DNA of 64,000 bases from VXPQ01 sp965116435 (lineage in GTDB: Bacteria > Bacteroidota > Rhodothermia > Rhodothermales > VXPQ01): the NCBI GenBank assembly GCA_965116435.1, contig OZ220686.1, forward strand, positions 1,860,001 through 1,924,000, read 5' to 3'. Under the pieces are notes generated by a model. That model saw nothing but the letters and a program-made list of their open reading frames with translations. It did not search any database and was not told the origin of the DNA. This document shows positions 17,776 through 25,985 of this stretch, piece after piece. Both the position numbers and the translations under genes were made by a program. Every line of letters begins with the position of its first letter. Position 1 is the first letter of the stretch.

Positions 17776-18873
17776 ATGAACATCGAACCCCACAACATCA
17801 CCGTAGGCGAACTCGTTGCCGGATACAGCGATGACGGCGAAGGCGGTGTGCGTGGCTACTCTGGCAAACTGGACATACGCCCTCCCTTTCAGCGGGAGTT
17901 CGTCTATAAAGACAAACAACGCGATGCGGTCATTGATACGATCACGAAGGGATTCCCTCTGAACGTGATGTATTGGTCTGTCTGCGATGACAACAGATAT
18001 GAAGTGATTGACGGGCAGCAGCGCACGATCTCCGTTGCGCAGTACGTCAAGGGCGATTTTTCCTTCAATAAACTGTCCTTTGACAACTTGCCAGACGACA
18101 AACAGGCCCAGATACTCAACTATAAACTGTTTGTGTACCTGTGTGCGGGGACAGATAGTGAAAAACTGAAATGGTTCGAGACCATCAATATCGCTGGCGA
18201 AAAACTGTTCAAGCAGGAGTTACGGAACGCTGTTTATTCGGGGGATTGGGTAGCGGATGCTAAAAGATATTTCAGCAGGACAGGCTGCGTTGCCCATCAA
18301 GTAGGAAATCCCTACCTAACAGGTTCCCCAATCCGGCAGGATTACTTGGAAACCGCTATTAAGTGGATAAGCGGCAGCGACATTGAAGGATATATGGATA
18401 AACACCGACGCGAAAAGAGTGCGGTATCTCTATGGAATTACTTTCAATCCGTGATCAGTTGGGTTGAGGCAACGTTCCCCAAAAAGAGTCCATTTATGAA
18501 GGGAGTAGACTGGGGAACGCTATACAATTCTTTCAAGGATGCGTCACTTGATCCGTTAAAACTTGCAGAAAAAGTGGCTGACCTTGAGTTTGATGATGAC
18601 GTATCCAACAAGAAAGGGATATACCCCTACGTCTTGACCGGCGATGAAAAGCATCTGAACATCCGGGCATTCTCTCTGGCAATGAAACGAAAGGTCTATG
18701 AGAAGCAAAGCCAAAGATGCGCTAACAAGAATTGCGGCAGGCCAGAGGCGCGTATTCCCTTCAAGGAAATGGAAGCGGATCACGTTAGGCCGTGGATTGA
18801 GGGCGGCAAGACGAACGAAGAAAACTGCCAGTTGTTATGCCGAGACTGCAACCGCCGTAAATCATCGAGATGA
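17776..18873 (+). CDS. DUF262 - HNH endonuclease fusion (putative restriction nuclease)
   Basis: 365 residues. The N-terminal DUF262 domain carries PPFQREFVYKDKQRDAVIDT and the diagnostic DGQQR at 79-83, as in GmrS/SspE/BrxU-like proteins, where this domain hydrolyses nucleotides. The C-terminal ~55 residues form an HNH nuclease: CANKNC...ADHVRPW...NCQLLCRDCNRRK, with two CxxC-like zinc ligand pairs. The gene starts 5 bp after the methyltransferase and ends in an ATGA overlap with the next small ORF. By position it is the cleavage partner of the methyltransferase. It could cut unmodified DNA (type II-like), or modified DNA (type IV-like), in which case the two are separate functions; the sequence does not decide. 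Confidence 0.87.
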   Translation: MNIEPHNITVGELVAGYSDDGEGGVRGYSGKLDIRPPFQREFVYKDKQRDAVIDTITKGFPLNVMYWSVCDDNRYEVIDGQQRTISVAQYVKGDFSFNKLSFDNLPDDKQAQILNYKLFVYLCAGTDSEKLKWFETINIAGEKLFKQELRNAVYSGDWVADAKRYFSRTGCVAHQVGNPYLTGSPIRQDYLETAIKWISGSDIEGYMDKHRREKSAVSLWNYFQSVISWVEATFPKKSPFMKGVDWGTLYNSFKDASLDPLKLAEKVADLEFDDDVSNKKGIYPYVLTGDEKHLNIRAFSLAMKRKVYEKQSQRCANKNCGRPEARIPFKEMEADHVRPWIEGGKTNEENCQLLCRDCNRRKSSR

Positions 18874-18995
18874 GCAAGAAGCCCAACAAACCGCAGCCTA
18901 AGCGTGGTCGCCCGGAAACGCGGGTGCTGAAGATCGAGGCTACGCCGGAGTTTCTGGCGAAGTGCATCGTCGCGCCCGTCAAAAAACCCAAGTAG
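18870..18995 (+). CDS. 41-residue basic cargo peptide, unknown function
   Basis: Starts in an ATGA overlap with the DUF262-HNH stop. The product is lysine/proline rich at the N-terminus (KKPNKPQPKRGRPETRVLKI), followed by a short helix. The GRP core resembles an AT-hook or a short DNA-contacting tail. Overlapping start, high charge and its place as the last gene before the right inverted repeat favour a real translated gene. It might be a regulator of the operon or an antitoxin-like partner; no family is recognised. Confidence 0.6.
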   Translation: MSKKPNKPQPKRGRPETRVLKIEATPEFLAKCIVAPVKKPK

Positions 18996-19003
18996 CCCGA
19001 AAA

Positions 19004-19027
19004 CGGTTACTTTCGCATATAATCCCC
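19004..19027 (+). repeat. transposon right terminal inverted repeat
   Basis: Begins CGGTTACTTTCGC and ends AATCCCC. Inverted match (21/24) to 15091-15114. Confidence 0.93.
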
Positions 19028-19035
19028 GATCATCT
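19028..19035. repeat. target-site duplication, right copy
   Basis: GATCATCT, identical to 15083-15090. Confidence 0.93.
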
Positions 19036-19433
19036 GGAGTGCAATACACCAAATCTTCTCCCTGGTTTCTGAAACGCATGGTAACGGGCTCGACCTTTTT
19101 ATTGTGCAGAATACCCAATGTGATTTCGAGCCATATCGCATGGTTTCCTTTGCGCACAGAAGCGTTGTGCCAAAAATATCTCGTACGCTGGACGGGCACT
19201 GAAACAACCTTGAGGCGGTTGATGGATGTCGCCTTGCGTTCTTTTGGAGGGGCTTTGCCTTTATTGTCGTACCATGTCTTGACGGCTTGCGACCAGAGGG
19301 CAATGGCCTGAATTGCCGTGGTTTTCCCGCAATTGTTGGGGCCAATAAGCACGGCGGGGTGGTCGAGCTCAATGCGCTGCCTGTCGCCAAAGCGCTTAAA
19401 GTTTTCGATTTCCAGGTAGTGTAGTAGCCTCAT
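19028..19433 (-). pseudogene. AAA ATPase (RecF/OLD-like), N-terminal part, split by transposon
   Basis: From the ATG at 19433 the frame encodes MRLLHYLEIENFKRFGD and the P-loop GPNNCGKTT of RecF/OLD-type ATPases. After residue 135 it enters the transposon (target copy 19028-19035), and the chimeric frame runs on to a stop at 18780. The missing Walker B half is at 14442-15090. The frame is also open upstream of 19433, but MRLLHY is the usual family beginning. Such AAA ATPases occur in OLD, Gabija, PARIS and abortive-infection systems as well as in housekeeping recombination; the partner genes needed to decide are absent. Confidence 0.88.
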
Positions 19434-19804
19434 GTGGCGCCCCCTTGGGACAATGAATGCTCCCGGATACCGTTCTTCCTTGCCGCAGCGGCGACCGAGG
19501 TCGCCTGTACAATCCGGGAAAATTGCACCGTTATTGCACGTCGCATCAGGCGCGGGGTTGCGGTGGGTCATCCCGCCTTCGACGGCGGCGTTCGTCTGTA
19601 GTATACGTCGCCGGGCGTCAGGTTGTCAAGCCCTTGATGCGGACGTTTTTTCATTGACGTGGCGGATGTACGGCGGCGATGTGCTCTCAAGCCTCGGGGT
19701 ACGGCGTGCATGTGGGCGAGTTCGCTGTGCCTTAAATCCTGAATTCGATTCCGCGCCGGGTCAGAATAGGGCATCGTCTTACTTTTTAAGGCTGATAAGG
19801 TCCG
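19434..19804. other. decayed intergenic stretch in the accessory island
   Basis: Contains only the IS3-type transposase remnant (19568-19654) and a 16-bp copy of a hairpin motif (CTTACTTTTTAAGGCT, 19778-19793) also seen at 29886 and 38361. Nothing else is supportable. Confidence 0.5.
19568..19654 (-). pseudogene. IS3-family transposase C-terminal remnant
   Basis: 28 codons reading KKRPHQGLDNLTPGDVYYRR and then a stop. The RPHQGLDN-TP-VYY pattern is the extreme C-terminus of IS3-family (rve domain) transposases. The rest of the gene is missing, and upstream codons do not resemble the integrase core. It shows earlier insertion and deletion events in this island. Confidence 0.75.
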
Positions 19805-20296
19805 CTATTCGTTCGGCAATTCTACTGCCTCAAACGTCGCTTCCCATGCCTCCATCGCCGCCTTCGCCGCCGCCTCCGACGCTTTGAACCCTTCCCCATC
19901 CCCCGTTGCCATATCTCGCATTGTTAAAGCTTGCGACAACGCCTTTTCCAAATTCATTGTCCGCCCTGCCTCCGCCTTTTTTTGCGCCGTTTCCAAACCT
20001 TTTTGTGCCGTTTCCAAAGTTTCTTGTAACCTTTCCAACAAATCTTCAGAGTGCCTCGCCGAAGCATATTCTCCTGCCGCCCGGAAAAAGGCCGGATACG
20101 ATAGTATCTTCCTTCTTTCGCGTTGCAGATCTTCCGCAAAAAGTTCCCACGCCACCGCTTCTGCCTCCCAAGCCGTTGTAATCTTTGCCGTTTCCCTAAC
20201 CTTTATAACCCGTATTTCAGGTGTTTCAGGTTCAGACGTTTCCGAAAGGCAACCCGCAAGCAGGAAGCACGCCGCAAGTAGCAAGGTTCGTTTCAT
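19805..20296 (-). CDS. small alpha-helical lipoprotein, unknown function
   Basis: 163 residues from the ATG at 20296. The signal sequence MKRTLLLAACFLLAGC ends in a lipobox, so Cys16 should be lipidated. The mature part is highly helical, rich in Ala, Glu and Lys, with heptad-like LERLQETLETAQKGLETAQK repeats that suggest a coiled coil. The start overlaps the stop of the upstream lipoprotein gene (ATGA), so they are translationally coupled. The paired genes may be paralogues in style, sharing TAWEAEA / AAWEAEA segments. Function unknown. Confidence 0.7.
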   Translation of the reverse strand: MKRTLLLAACFLLAGCLSETSEPETPEIRVIKVRETAKITTAWEAEAVAWELFAEDLQRERRKILSYPAFFRAAGEYASARHSEDLLERLQETLETAQKGLETAQKKAEAGRTMNLEKALSQALTMRDMATGDGEGFKASEAAAKAAMEAWEATFEAVELPNE

Positions 20297-20820
20297 AGGT
20301 TTCCTGCGGATAATTTTGCAACACGTTCCCATGCAACCGCCGCCTGTTCCGCCCGTTCCGACACGCGAAGCCACGCTTGCACCGCATCGTTCCTGCTAAC
20401 CGAGGGCAAGCCCTCTTCGATTTGTGGTATTCCTGCAATCGAATCGGGGACTATCATAACAACCAAGTCATTCGCCGCCAATTGTAAATCCCATAAATCC
20501 AACGCCTTTTGCCGCGCCCCAGAAGCTACCGAACGTTCTTGCAAAGCATTCCGGCGCCTGTCGTTGGCATCCTCTCGTGCTTCTTCGGCGTTTGCCCGCG
20601 TCTCATCCACGGTATCCAATAACTCCTGCGCATAATCCCACTGTTCCCGGTCGTACATCCATTTCGCAGCCCAGACAAACATATCCGCCTGCGCGTCAAA
20701 ACCCATCGCCATTGCTTCATACAACGTTGCTTCCGCCTCCCACGCCGCCCTAACCTTTTCTTCCGGGGATTCGCATCCAGCGCACATCGCGAAAGAAAGT
20801 ATCAGGGCAAGGTATCGCAT
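20293..20820 (-). CDS. small alpha-helical lipoprotein, unknown function
   Basis: 175 residues with signal peptide and lipobox (FAMCAGC, Cys16) and a helical, Ala/Glu-rich mature domain (AAWEAEATLYEAMAMGFDAQ). Coupled by ATGA to the downstream lipoprotein (19805-20296), with which it shares a short AWEAEA motif near the N-terminus. A third small gene (20839-21165) lies 18 bp upstream, making a three-gene operon. Probably envelope-associated; I recognise no family. Confidence 0.7.
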   Translation of the reverse strand: MRYLALILSFAMCAGCESPEEKVRAAWEAEATLYEAMAMGFDAQADMFVWAAKWMYDREQWDYAQELLDTVDETRANAEEAREDANDRRRNALQERSVASGARQKALDLWDLQLAANDLVVMIVPDSIAGIPQIEEGLPSVSRNDAVQAWLRVSERAEQAAVAWERVAKLSAGNL

Positions 20821-20838
20821 GGGGTCAGGTGTTTATGC

Positions 20839-21165
20839 TTATGCGCCGCCAGCGTGTCCAATGAATCCGAGCGTGTCGGCTTCGGCCAGGCCCGCAAGGA
20901 ACCGTTCGTTTAGTTTCTGCGCCAGCGTGTCAAGCAGAGCGTGCACCTTTGGGCTTGATTCGCTCAATATACGCATTGCCTCCAATCCGTACGCAAAGGC
21001 CCCGGCTACAACGACAAGGTGCGCGTCAAAGGGCATATCAGGGTCCCTTCCGGGGTTGCGCCTGCGCATCGGATTATGTGCCGCAGGAAGGTCGTTTCCA
21101 TGATTGCGGCCAGGAACCCATGAGGTCAGAAAATCCATCAGGTCCCGTGTTTCTTCCTTCCCCAT
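20839..21165 (-). CDS. small hypothetical protein
   Basis: 108 residues starting MGKEETRDLMDFLTSWVPG. The C-terminal half is a clean helical stretch (VVAGAFAYGLEAMRILSESS). No signal peptide. Eighteen bases separate it from the lipoprotein gene downstream, in an apparent operon. No family recognised; the start could be one of the internal methionines. Confidence 0.55.
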   Translation of the reverse strand: MGKEETRDLMDFLTSWVPGRNHGNDLPAAHNPMRRRNPGRDPDMPFDAHLVVVAGAFAYGLEAMRILSESSPKVHALLDTLAQKLNERFLAGLAEADTLGFIGHAGGA

Positions 21166-21450
21166 GCCGCCGTTTCCGTATATTCCCCCACTCCCCGAAA
21201 CAAGCCGCCCGATCCCGGACCATTTCTAACCCCGAGCGCCAGGCACACACTAAACTCCCTTGGTCCGCGCTCCATCCCAAGCGCGCAACGTTCCAACCGC
21301 TCCAACCGTCTCGCCACCCCAACCACTTTAACGCCTCGGACAGCGGCGACGAATTCTTGGGGTGGCCAGGTTTCGCGCACGTACCTTAACCGCCCAGCGC
21401 CCCAACCGCGTCCCACCCCACCCCCCCAACATTCCAACCCCAACCACCCC
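21166..21450. other. C-rich gene-free stretch before glycogen synthase
   Basis: The plus strand is strongly C-rich, with many CCCCA and CCAACC runs, especially 21405-21450. No coding pattern or terminator is visible. It must contain the glgA promoter, but I cannot place it. Confidence 0.4.
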
Positions 21451-22677
21451 ATGCGCATTGCCATTCTGACGAACGAATATCCCCCGCATGTGTACGGCGG
21501 CGCGGGCGTGCATGTCGAGTATCTTGTCAAGGAACTCCTTGAGGTAGACGGGCGGGCGCATCAAGTGCACGTACGCTGCTTCGGAAATCAGCGCGAAGCG
21601 CAGGGCGGCCTGCGCGTGCAGGGTGTCGAGGCGGACGGGGAACTGCCCGTGACAGACCCCCGCCACACCCGCTTCATGGAAACGATGTTGCGCAACGTGC
21701 GCATGGCCGGGCTGGTCGACGGGGTCGATATTGTGCATTGCCATACCTGGTATACGCATTTCGCCGGGTGCCTGGCTGGACGGCTGGACGGCGCCCGCGT
21801 AGTGCTGACCACCCATTCGCTGGAGCCGCATCGCCCCTGGAAAGTGGAGCAACTGGGCAGCGGCTACTACGCCAGTTCCTGGATTGAGGAGACGGCGTAC
21901 CGGAATGCCGACGGCGTCATAGCCGTGTCCGAATCCATGCGCCGGGACGTAATGGGGCTCTACGAGGTGCCGGAAAGCAAGGTGCGCGTGATTCCGAACG
22001 GCATCGATCCAGACGAGTACCGGCCCGTGGATCGCCCCGAAATTCTGCAGAAACACGGCGTCGATCCCGCCAGGCCGTTCGTGCTGTTCGTGGGCCGCAT
22101 TACCCGCCAAAAGGGAATCGTACACCTGGTGAACGCCCTTGAACGCCTGCGCGAAGGCACGCAGGTTGTGCTGTGCGCCGGGGCGCCGGACACGGAGCAT
22201 ATCGCCCTGGAAATGGAGGAAGCGGTGGCCGCAGCCCGCTCCGCGGGGCAGTGCGATATTCTCTGGCTTGCCGATATGCTTCCCCGCGACGAAATCATTG
22301 CCCTGTACGCGGCGGCGGCGGTGTTCGTGTGCCCCTCCGTGTACGAACCCTTCGGAATCATTAACCTTGAAGCGATGGCCTGCGAAACAGCGGTGGTCGC
22401 CTCTGCCGTGGGGGGCATTCCGGGGATTGTGGCGGATGGAGAAACGGGGACGCTTGTCCCGTTCGAAGCGCGGGGCGGCACGGATTTCGAGCCGAAGGAT
22501 GCGGGCCGGTTCTCCAGAGACCTTGCCGAAGCGGTCAACCGGCTCATGGCCGACGAAGCGTTGCGCCGCCGGATGGGCGAGGCGGGCCGCCGCCGCGTCC
22601 TGAAGCAGTACAGCTGGCGGGCCGTGGCGGAACGGACCGTGCGGTTCTACGAGGAAATCCTGGCGCGAGACGAATAG
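21451..22677 (+). CDS. glgA: glycogen synthase, GT4 (actinobacterial GlgA/GlgM) type
   Basis: 408 residues with a GT-B fold. The N-terminal RIAILTNEYPPHVYGGAGVH is the sugar-nucleotide glycogen synthase signature. The C-terminal part carries LFVGRITRQKGI and the E-x7-E motif in EPFGIINLEAMAC. The protein is shorter than GT5 GlgA and matches the actinobacterial-type enzyme that uses ADP-glucose to make maltose-1-phosphate or alpha-glucan. It stands alone; no branching enzyme or GlgC is in the window. The exact acceptor (glycogen or glucose-1-phosphate) cannot be read from sequence. Confidence 0.87.
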   Translation: MRIAILTNEYPPHVYGGAGVHVEYLVKELLEVDGRAHQVHVRCFGNQREAQGGLRVQGVEADGELPVTDPRHTRFMETMLRNVRMAGLVDGVDIVHCHTWYTHFAGCLAGRLDGARVVLTTHSLEPHRPWKVEQLGSGYYASSWIEETAYRNADGVIAVSESMRRDVMGLYEVPESKVRVIPNGIDPDEYRPVDRPEILQKHGVDPARPFVLFVGRITRQKGIVHLVNALERLREGTQVVLCAGAPDTEHIALEMEEAVAAARSAGQCDILWLADMLPRDEIIALYAAAAVFVCPSVYEPFGIINLEAMACETAVVASAVGGIPGIVADGETGTLVPFEARGGTDFEPKDAGRFSRDLAEAVNRLMADEALRRRMGEAGRRRVLKQYSWRAVAERTVRFYEEILARDE

Positions 22678-22730
22678 CTCCTAACGGTCGCCAACCCTGC
22701 GATTCCGGGGCGCGAAGGCGCTCTTCGCGT

Positions 22731-22760
22731 CTGATCTTTGCGAATATAATCAGCGCATCC
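22731..22760. repeat. dispersed palindrome, GGATGC family, copy 2 (partial)
   Basis: ATCAGCGCATCC at 22749-22760 matches the conserved right arm. The left side keeps only CTGAT (22731-22735). It lies between glgA and the convergent RND gene. Confidence 0.6.
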
Positions 22761-22811
22761 ACAAGTCTGTTCCGACGGATCTGTTGCTTGCCGCAACGGC
22801 GCGCAAACGTT

Positions 22812-25800
22812 CTACCGATACCGTACCCGGAACAGCAGGCAGTAGAGGGCCGGTACGAAGCCGAGGGTGAGCACTGTGGCGAATACGATGCCGAACAGCA
22901 TGGCCACGGCCATCGAAACGAACAGAGGGTCCCCTCCGAACCAGAGCGGCAGCAACCCCCCTGCGGTTGTGGCCGTCGTCAGGATGATGGGGCGGAGCCG
23001 GCGCTGCGCCGCCTCGAGGACCGCTTGCGGAGGATCCAGACCATTTTCGTCGATCTCTATGCGGATGCGGTCGATAAGCACGATGGCGTTGTTGATCACG
23101 ATCCCAGACAGCGAAATGACGCCAAGCAGGGTCATGAATCCGAAGGACTGGCCCGTTACGAGGAGGCCCGTCACCACGCCGATGAGGCCCAGCGGGATGG
23201 TCAGCAGGATAATGAGCGGTTTGCGCAGGGAGTTGAATTGCCCGACCAGCAGGAGCAGAATAATAAGGCCCGCGATGGGTAGCTTGGCGGCTATGGAGGC
23301 GTTGGCCTCGGCCGAACTCTCGAACGTGCCGCCGATCTCGTAACTATAGCCGAGCGGCCAGTTTTGTTGCTGCTCCGCCAGCCACGGCCCAATCGCCGTG
23401 ACGATGCTGAATGCCGTGGCGTTCGATCCGGGATCAAGGTCCGACAGCACCGACAACGTTTTCGCCCGGTCGCGACGAAGCACCTTGGATGGTTCAAAAG
23501 CGAGTACGACGTCCGCCACCTGCCGCAGCGGCACGTTCTGGCCCGATTGCGCATAGACGTTGATGGATTCCAGCTTGCCGATATCGTCGCGCTCCCCGAC
23601 TTCGGAACGCAGCATCACGGGAATCGCCTTGTCGCCTTCCCGGTATTGCGTGACCGCGTAGCCCGAAAGCGCCGCCCGCAGCGAGACGGCAATGTCCTGA
23701 TTGGTGACGCCGGCCCGCTGCGCCCGGGCATTGTCGATGTTGACAATCAGCTTCTTGGTCTGCTCGCCCCAGTTGTCCGTGATGTTGCGCGTGCCCGGGA
23801 GCGTCGCGAGGCGGGCTTTCACGCCGTCGGCTATATCGAACAGGACATCCTGATCGGGTCCGTAGAGCCGGACCTCTACCGGCGTACCGCCCCCCGGACC
23901 GGTCGACAGCCGCTTCAGGGTTACGTCGATATCCGGGTGATGGGCTTCCACATACCCGCGCAAGCGGTCGATCAGGCCCGTCAGCGCCTCGTATGTCGAT
24001 GCATTTCCGATAAGCGCGGCATACCCGGCGCGGGGCTGGGCCGGGCTGTAGCCAAGGTTGAAACGCGGCGCCCCGGCCCCTACGAAGAACGCCCAGTTGC
24101 GGACGCCTTCCTGCTCGTCGCCGGCCACAGCCAGTTCCTCCGCCATGAAACGCTCGATATCGAGGATGGCTGCTTCCGTATAGTCGAACGATGCGCCGTA
24201 CGGGAATTCGAAGTTTCCGGTAAAAAGCGGCTCCCTCGTTTCCGGGAAAAAGCTTTGCTCCACGAAGCGGAACAGTCCGAGGGCGGCGACCAGCAGGACG
24301 AATGCGCCCAGCACCGTGATCAAAGGGCGTTTGAGAAGAGGCCGAAGCCCGCCGCGGTAGCGCCGGTAGAACGGGGTGTCGAACTCCGCGTCGTTGCCGT
24401 CGCTGGCGGATTCGCCGGGCGTCGCGGCATCCATTTCGGCCTTGTTTTCGCCTTCGCCCCTGGCCGCCTTGGCCTTTTTGACCTTCAGGAACAGCATGCA
24501 CAGGAGCGGAATCATTGTAATCGCCAGCACCCAGGACGAAAGCAGCGTCAGGGCGATTACCTGGGCCAGCGGCGTGGTGAATTCCCCGACCGCGCTTTCG
24601 GCGAGCACGATGGGCAAGAACGCCGCGATGGTGGTCAGCGAGGAAATCAGGAGGGGAATGCGCAATTCCCTGGCCGAAGCGAGGGCGGCGTCCCGCCCGC
24701 TTTCGCCCTGCCCGATCCGCACCAGGATCGATTCGCTCATCACAATGGCGTTATCGACCAGCAGGCCCAGCGCGATGATGAGCGAGACCAACGACATCTT
24801 GTCCAGGCCAATCCCCAGAAAACTCATCAGCATCAGCGTGGCCAGCATCGCCATGGGAACCAGCGTGGCGACCACCAGGCCGGTCCGGAGGCCCAGAAAC
24901 AGCAGCATGCACAACAGCACGATGCCTACGGCTTGCATAATCGAATTGACGAACGTGGACACGGCGCGGTCCACGACTTCGGGTTGAAAAGCAATGATAT
25001 CGAAAGCGACGCCCACCGGGTAGCGATCCTCCAGCTCCGCCACGGCTGCCCGGATGTTCTCGCCCAACTGAATAATGTTGCCGCCCTCGCGCATCGAGAC
25101 CGCCAGCGCCAGTGCAGGTTGTCCGTTGGACCGCACCTTCTCCCGCGCCGGATCCGCGTATCCTCGCTGGATATCGGCGACGTCGCCAAGGTAGACCGTC
25201 TCGCCGCTGCCCGGCAGCGCGATCAACGTTCGGCGGATGTCTTCCACGGAAGTGAAGTTGCCGGTCGGCTCCAGCGTGATCCGCTCCGCCCCGGTCTCCA
25301 CGGCTCCTCCGGAAATAATGATGTTGCTGGATTGCAGGATGCCCTGAAGCTGCCCCACCGAGAGTCCCAGTCTGGATAGGCGCGCATTGTCGAAATTCAC
25401 GAAGATGCGTTCGTCCTGGGCGCCGTAGATATCGACTTTGGCGACATCGTCGACCCGGAGGAAAACATCCCGCACCTGTTCGGCGACCTCCTCCAGTTCG
25501 GTGTAGGAGAATCCGTCCGCCGTAAGCGCCAGCACCGTTCCGAAGACATCCCCCACCTCGTCGTCCACGACGGGCGCGACGCCCTGGGGCAGTTCGCTGG
25601 TCGCCTTGTCCACCTTCCGCCGCAAGTTGTCCCACACCGGACGCAGGTTCGTAACGTTTTCCCGCAGCTCAACCGTAATGATGGAGAGTCCCGTTCGGGA
25701 TTCGCTGGTGATGTGCGCCACCTCGGGAATTTCCTGAATGGCGCTTTCCAGCTTGTCGGTCACCAGCAGTTCGACCCGCTCGGGCGCCGCGCCGGGGAAC

Positions 25801-25949
25801 TGCGTTTTTACGAGCGCGCTGCGCACAAGGAAGCCGGGGTCTTCCGCGCGCGGAAGGCTGTTGTAGGCGGAATATCCAGAGAGTGCAATGACGGCGATCG
25901 CCACGAACGTGACGACCTTGTTGTCGATTGCGTAGCGAGTCAGGTTCAT
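22812..25949 (-). CDS. RND-family (HAE1/AcrB-like) inner-membrane efflux transporter
   Basis: 1,045 residues, the normal length. An N-terminal transmembrane helix (VVTFVAIAVIALSGYSAYNS) is followed by a large periplasmic porter domain, six central helices, a second porter domain and six C-terminal helices. GLLVDNAIVMSESI carries the conserved acidic pair region of TM4. It is the proton-driven pump of a tripartite efflux complex. The adaptor gene lies 36 bp upstream and the outer-membrane gene before that, in one operon. Substrate unknown; the family (AcrB-like, not heavy-metal CusA) follows from the sequence character of TM4. Confidence 0.94.
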   Translation of the reverse strand: MNLTRYAIDNKVVTFVAIAVIALSGYSAYNSLPRAEDPGFLVRSALVKTQFPGAAPERVELLVTDKLESAIQEIPEVAHITSESRTGLSIITVELRENVTNLRPVWDNLRRKVDKATSELPQGVAPVVDDEVGDVFGTVLALTADGFSYTELEEVAEQVRDVFLRVDDVAKVDIYGAQDERIFVNFDNARLSRLGLSVGQLQGILQSSNIIISGGAVETGAERITLEPTGNFTSVEDIRRTLIALPGSGETVYLGDVADIQRGYADPAREKVRSNGQPALALAVSMREGGNIIQLGENIRAAVAELEDRYPVGVAFDIIAFQPEVVDRAVSTFVNSIMQAVGIVLLCMLLFLGLRTGLVVATLVPMAMLATLMLMSFLGIGLDKMSLVSLIIALGLLVDNAIVMSESILVRIGQGESGRDAALASARELRIPLLISSLTTIAAFLPIVLAESAVGEFTTPLAQVIALTLLSSWVLAITMIPLLCMLFLKVKKAKAARGEGENKAEMDAATPGESASDGNDAEFDTPFYRRYRGGLRPLLKRPLITVLGAFVLLVAALGLFRFVEQSFFPETREPLFTGNFEFPYGASFDYTEAAILDIERFMAEELAVAGDEQEGVRNWAFFVGAGAPRFNLGYSPAQPRAGYAALIGNASTYEALTGLIDRLRGYVEAHHPDIDVTLKRLSTGPGGGTPVEVRLYGPDQDVLFDIADGVKARLATLPGTRNITDNWGEQTKKLIVNIDNARAQRAGVTNQDIAVSLRAALSGYAVTQYREGDKAIPVMLRSEVGERDDIGKLESINVYAQSGQNVPLRQVADVVLAFEPSKVLRRDRAKTLSVLSDLDPGSNATAFSIVTAIGPWLAEQQQNWPLGYSYEIGGTFESSAEANASIAAKLPIAGLIILLLLVGQFNSLRKPLIILLTIPLGLIGVVTGLLVTGQSFGFMTLLGVISLSGIVINNAIVLIDRIRIEIDENGLDPPQAVLEAAQRRLRPIILTTATTAGGLLPLWFGGDPLFVSMAVAMLFGIVFATVLTLGFVPALYCLLFRVRYR

Positions 25950-25985
25950 GGGACGGAAACGATGAAATAATGGATACGGCCTTGC

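Larger units (their letters stand above)
15091..19027 (+). mobile_element. IS1595-family transposon with restriction-modification-like cargo
   Basis: A complete 3,937-bp element. Terminal inverted repeats lie at 15091-15114 and 19004-19027 (21 of 24 bases match), bounded by a perfect 8-bp duplication. Contents in order: small ORF (+, 15167), small ORF (-, 15405), transposase (+), EcoRI-type methyltransferase (+, frameshifted), DUF262-HNH protein (+), 41-codon ORF (+). The right inverted repeat begins 9 bp after the last stop codon, so the coding content fits the ends tightly. The insertion splits an AAA-ATPase gene on the opposite strand. The perfect target duplication and the intact reconstructed host frame point to a recent insertion. 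IS1595-family elements with passenger genes are known; whether this cargo has been described I cannot say. Confidence 0.93.

Noticed and set aside
18780..19571. 263-residue frame through the transposon end as an intact ATPase gene
   Set aside because: Its C-terminal half is read from the transposon's right end; only residues up to the target copy at 19028 belong to the ATPase.
23364..25379. 671-residue open frame antisense to the RND pump
   Set aside because: Arg/Gln/His-rich antisense shadow; the opposite strand is an unmistakable transporter.
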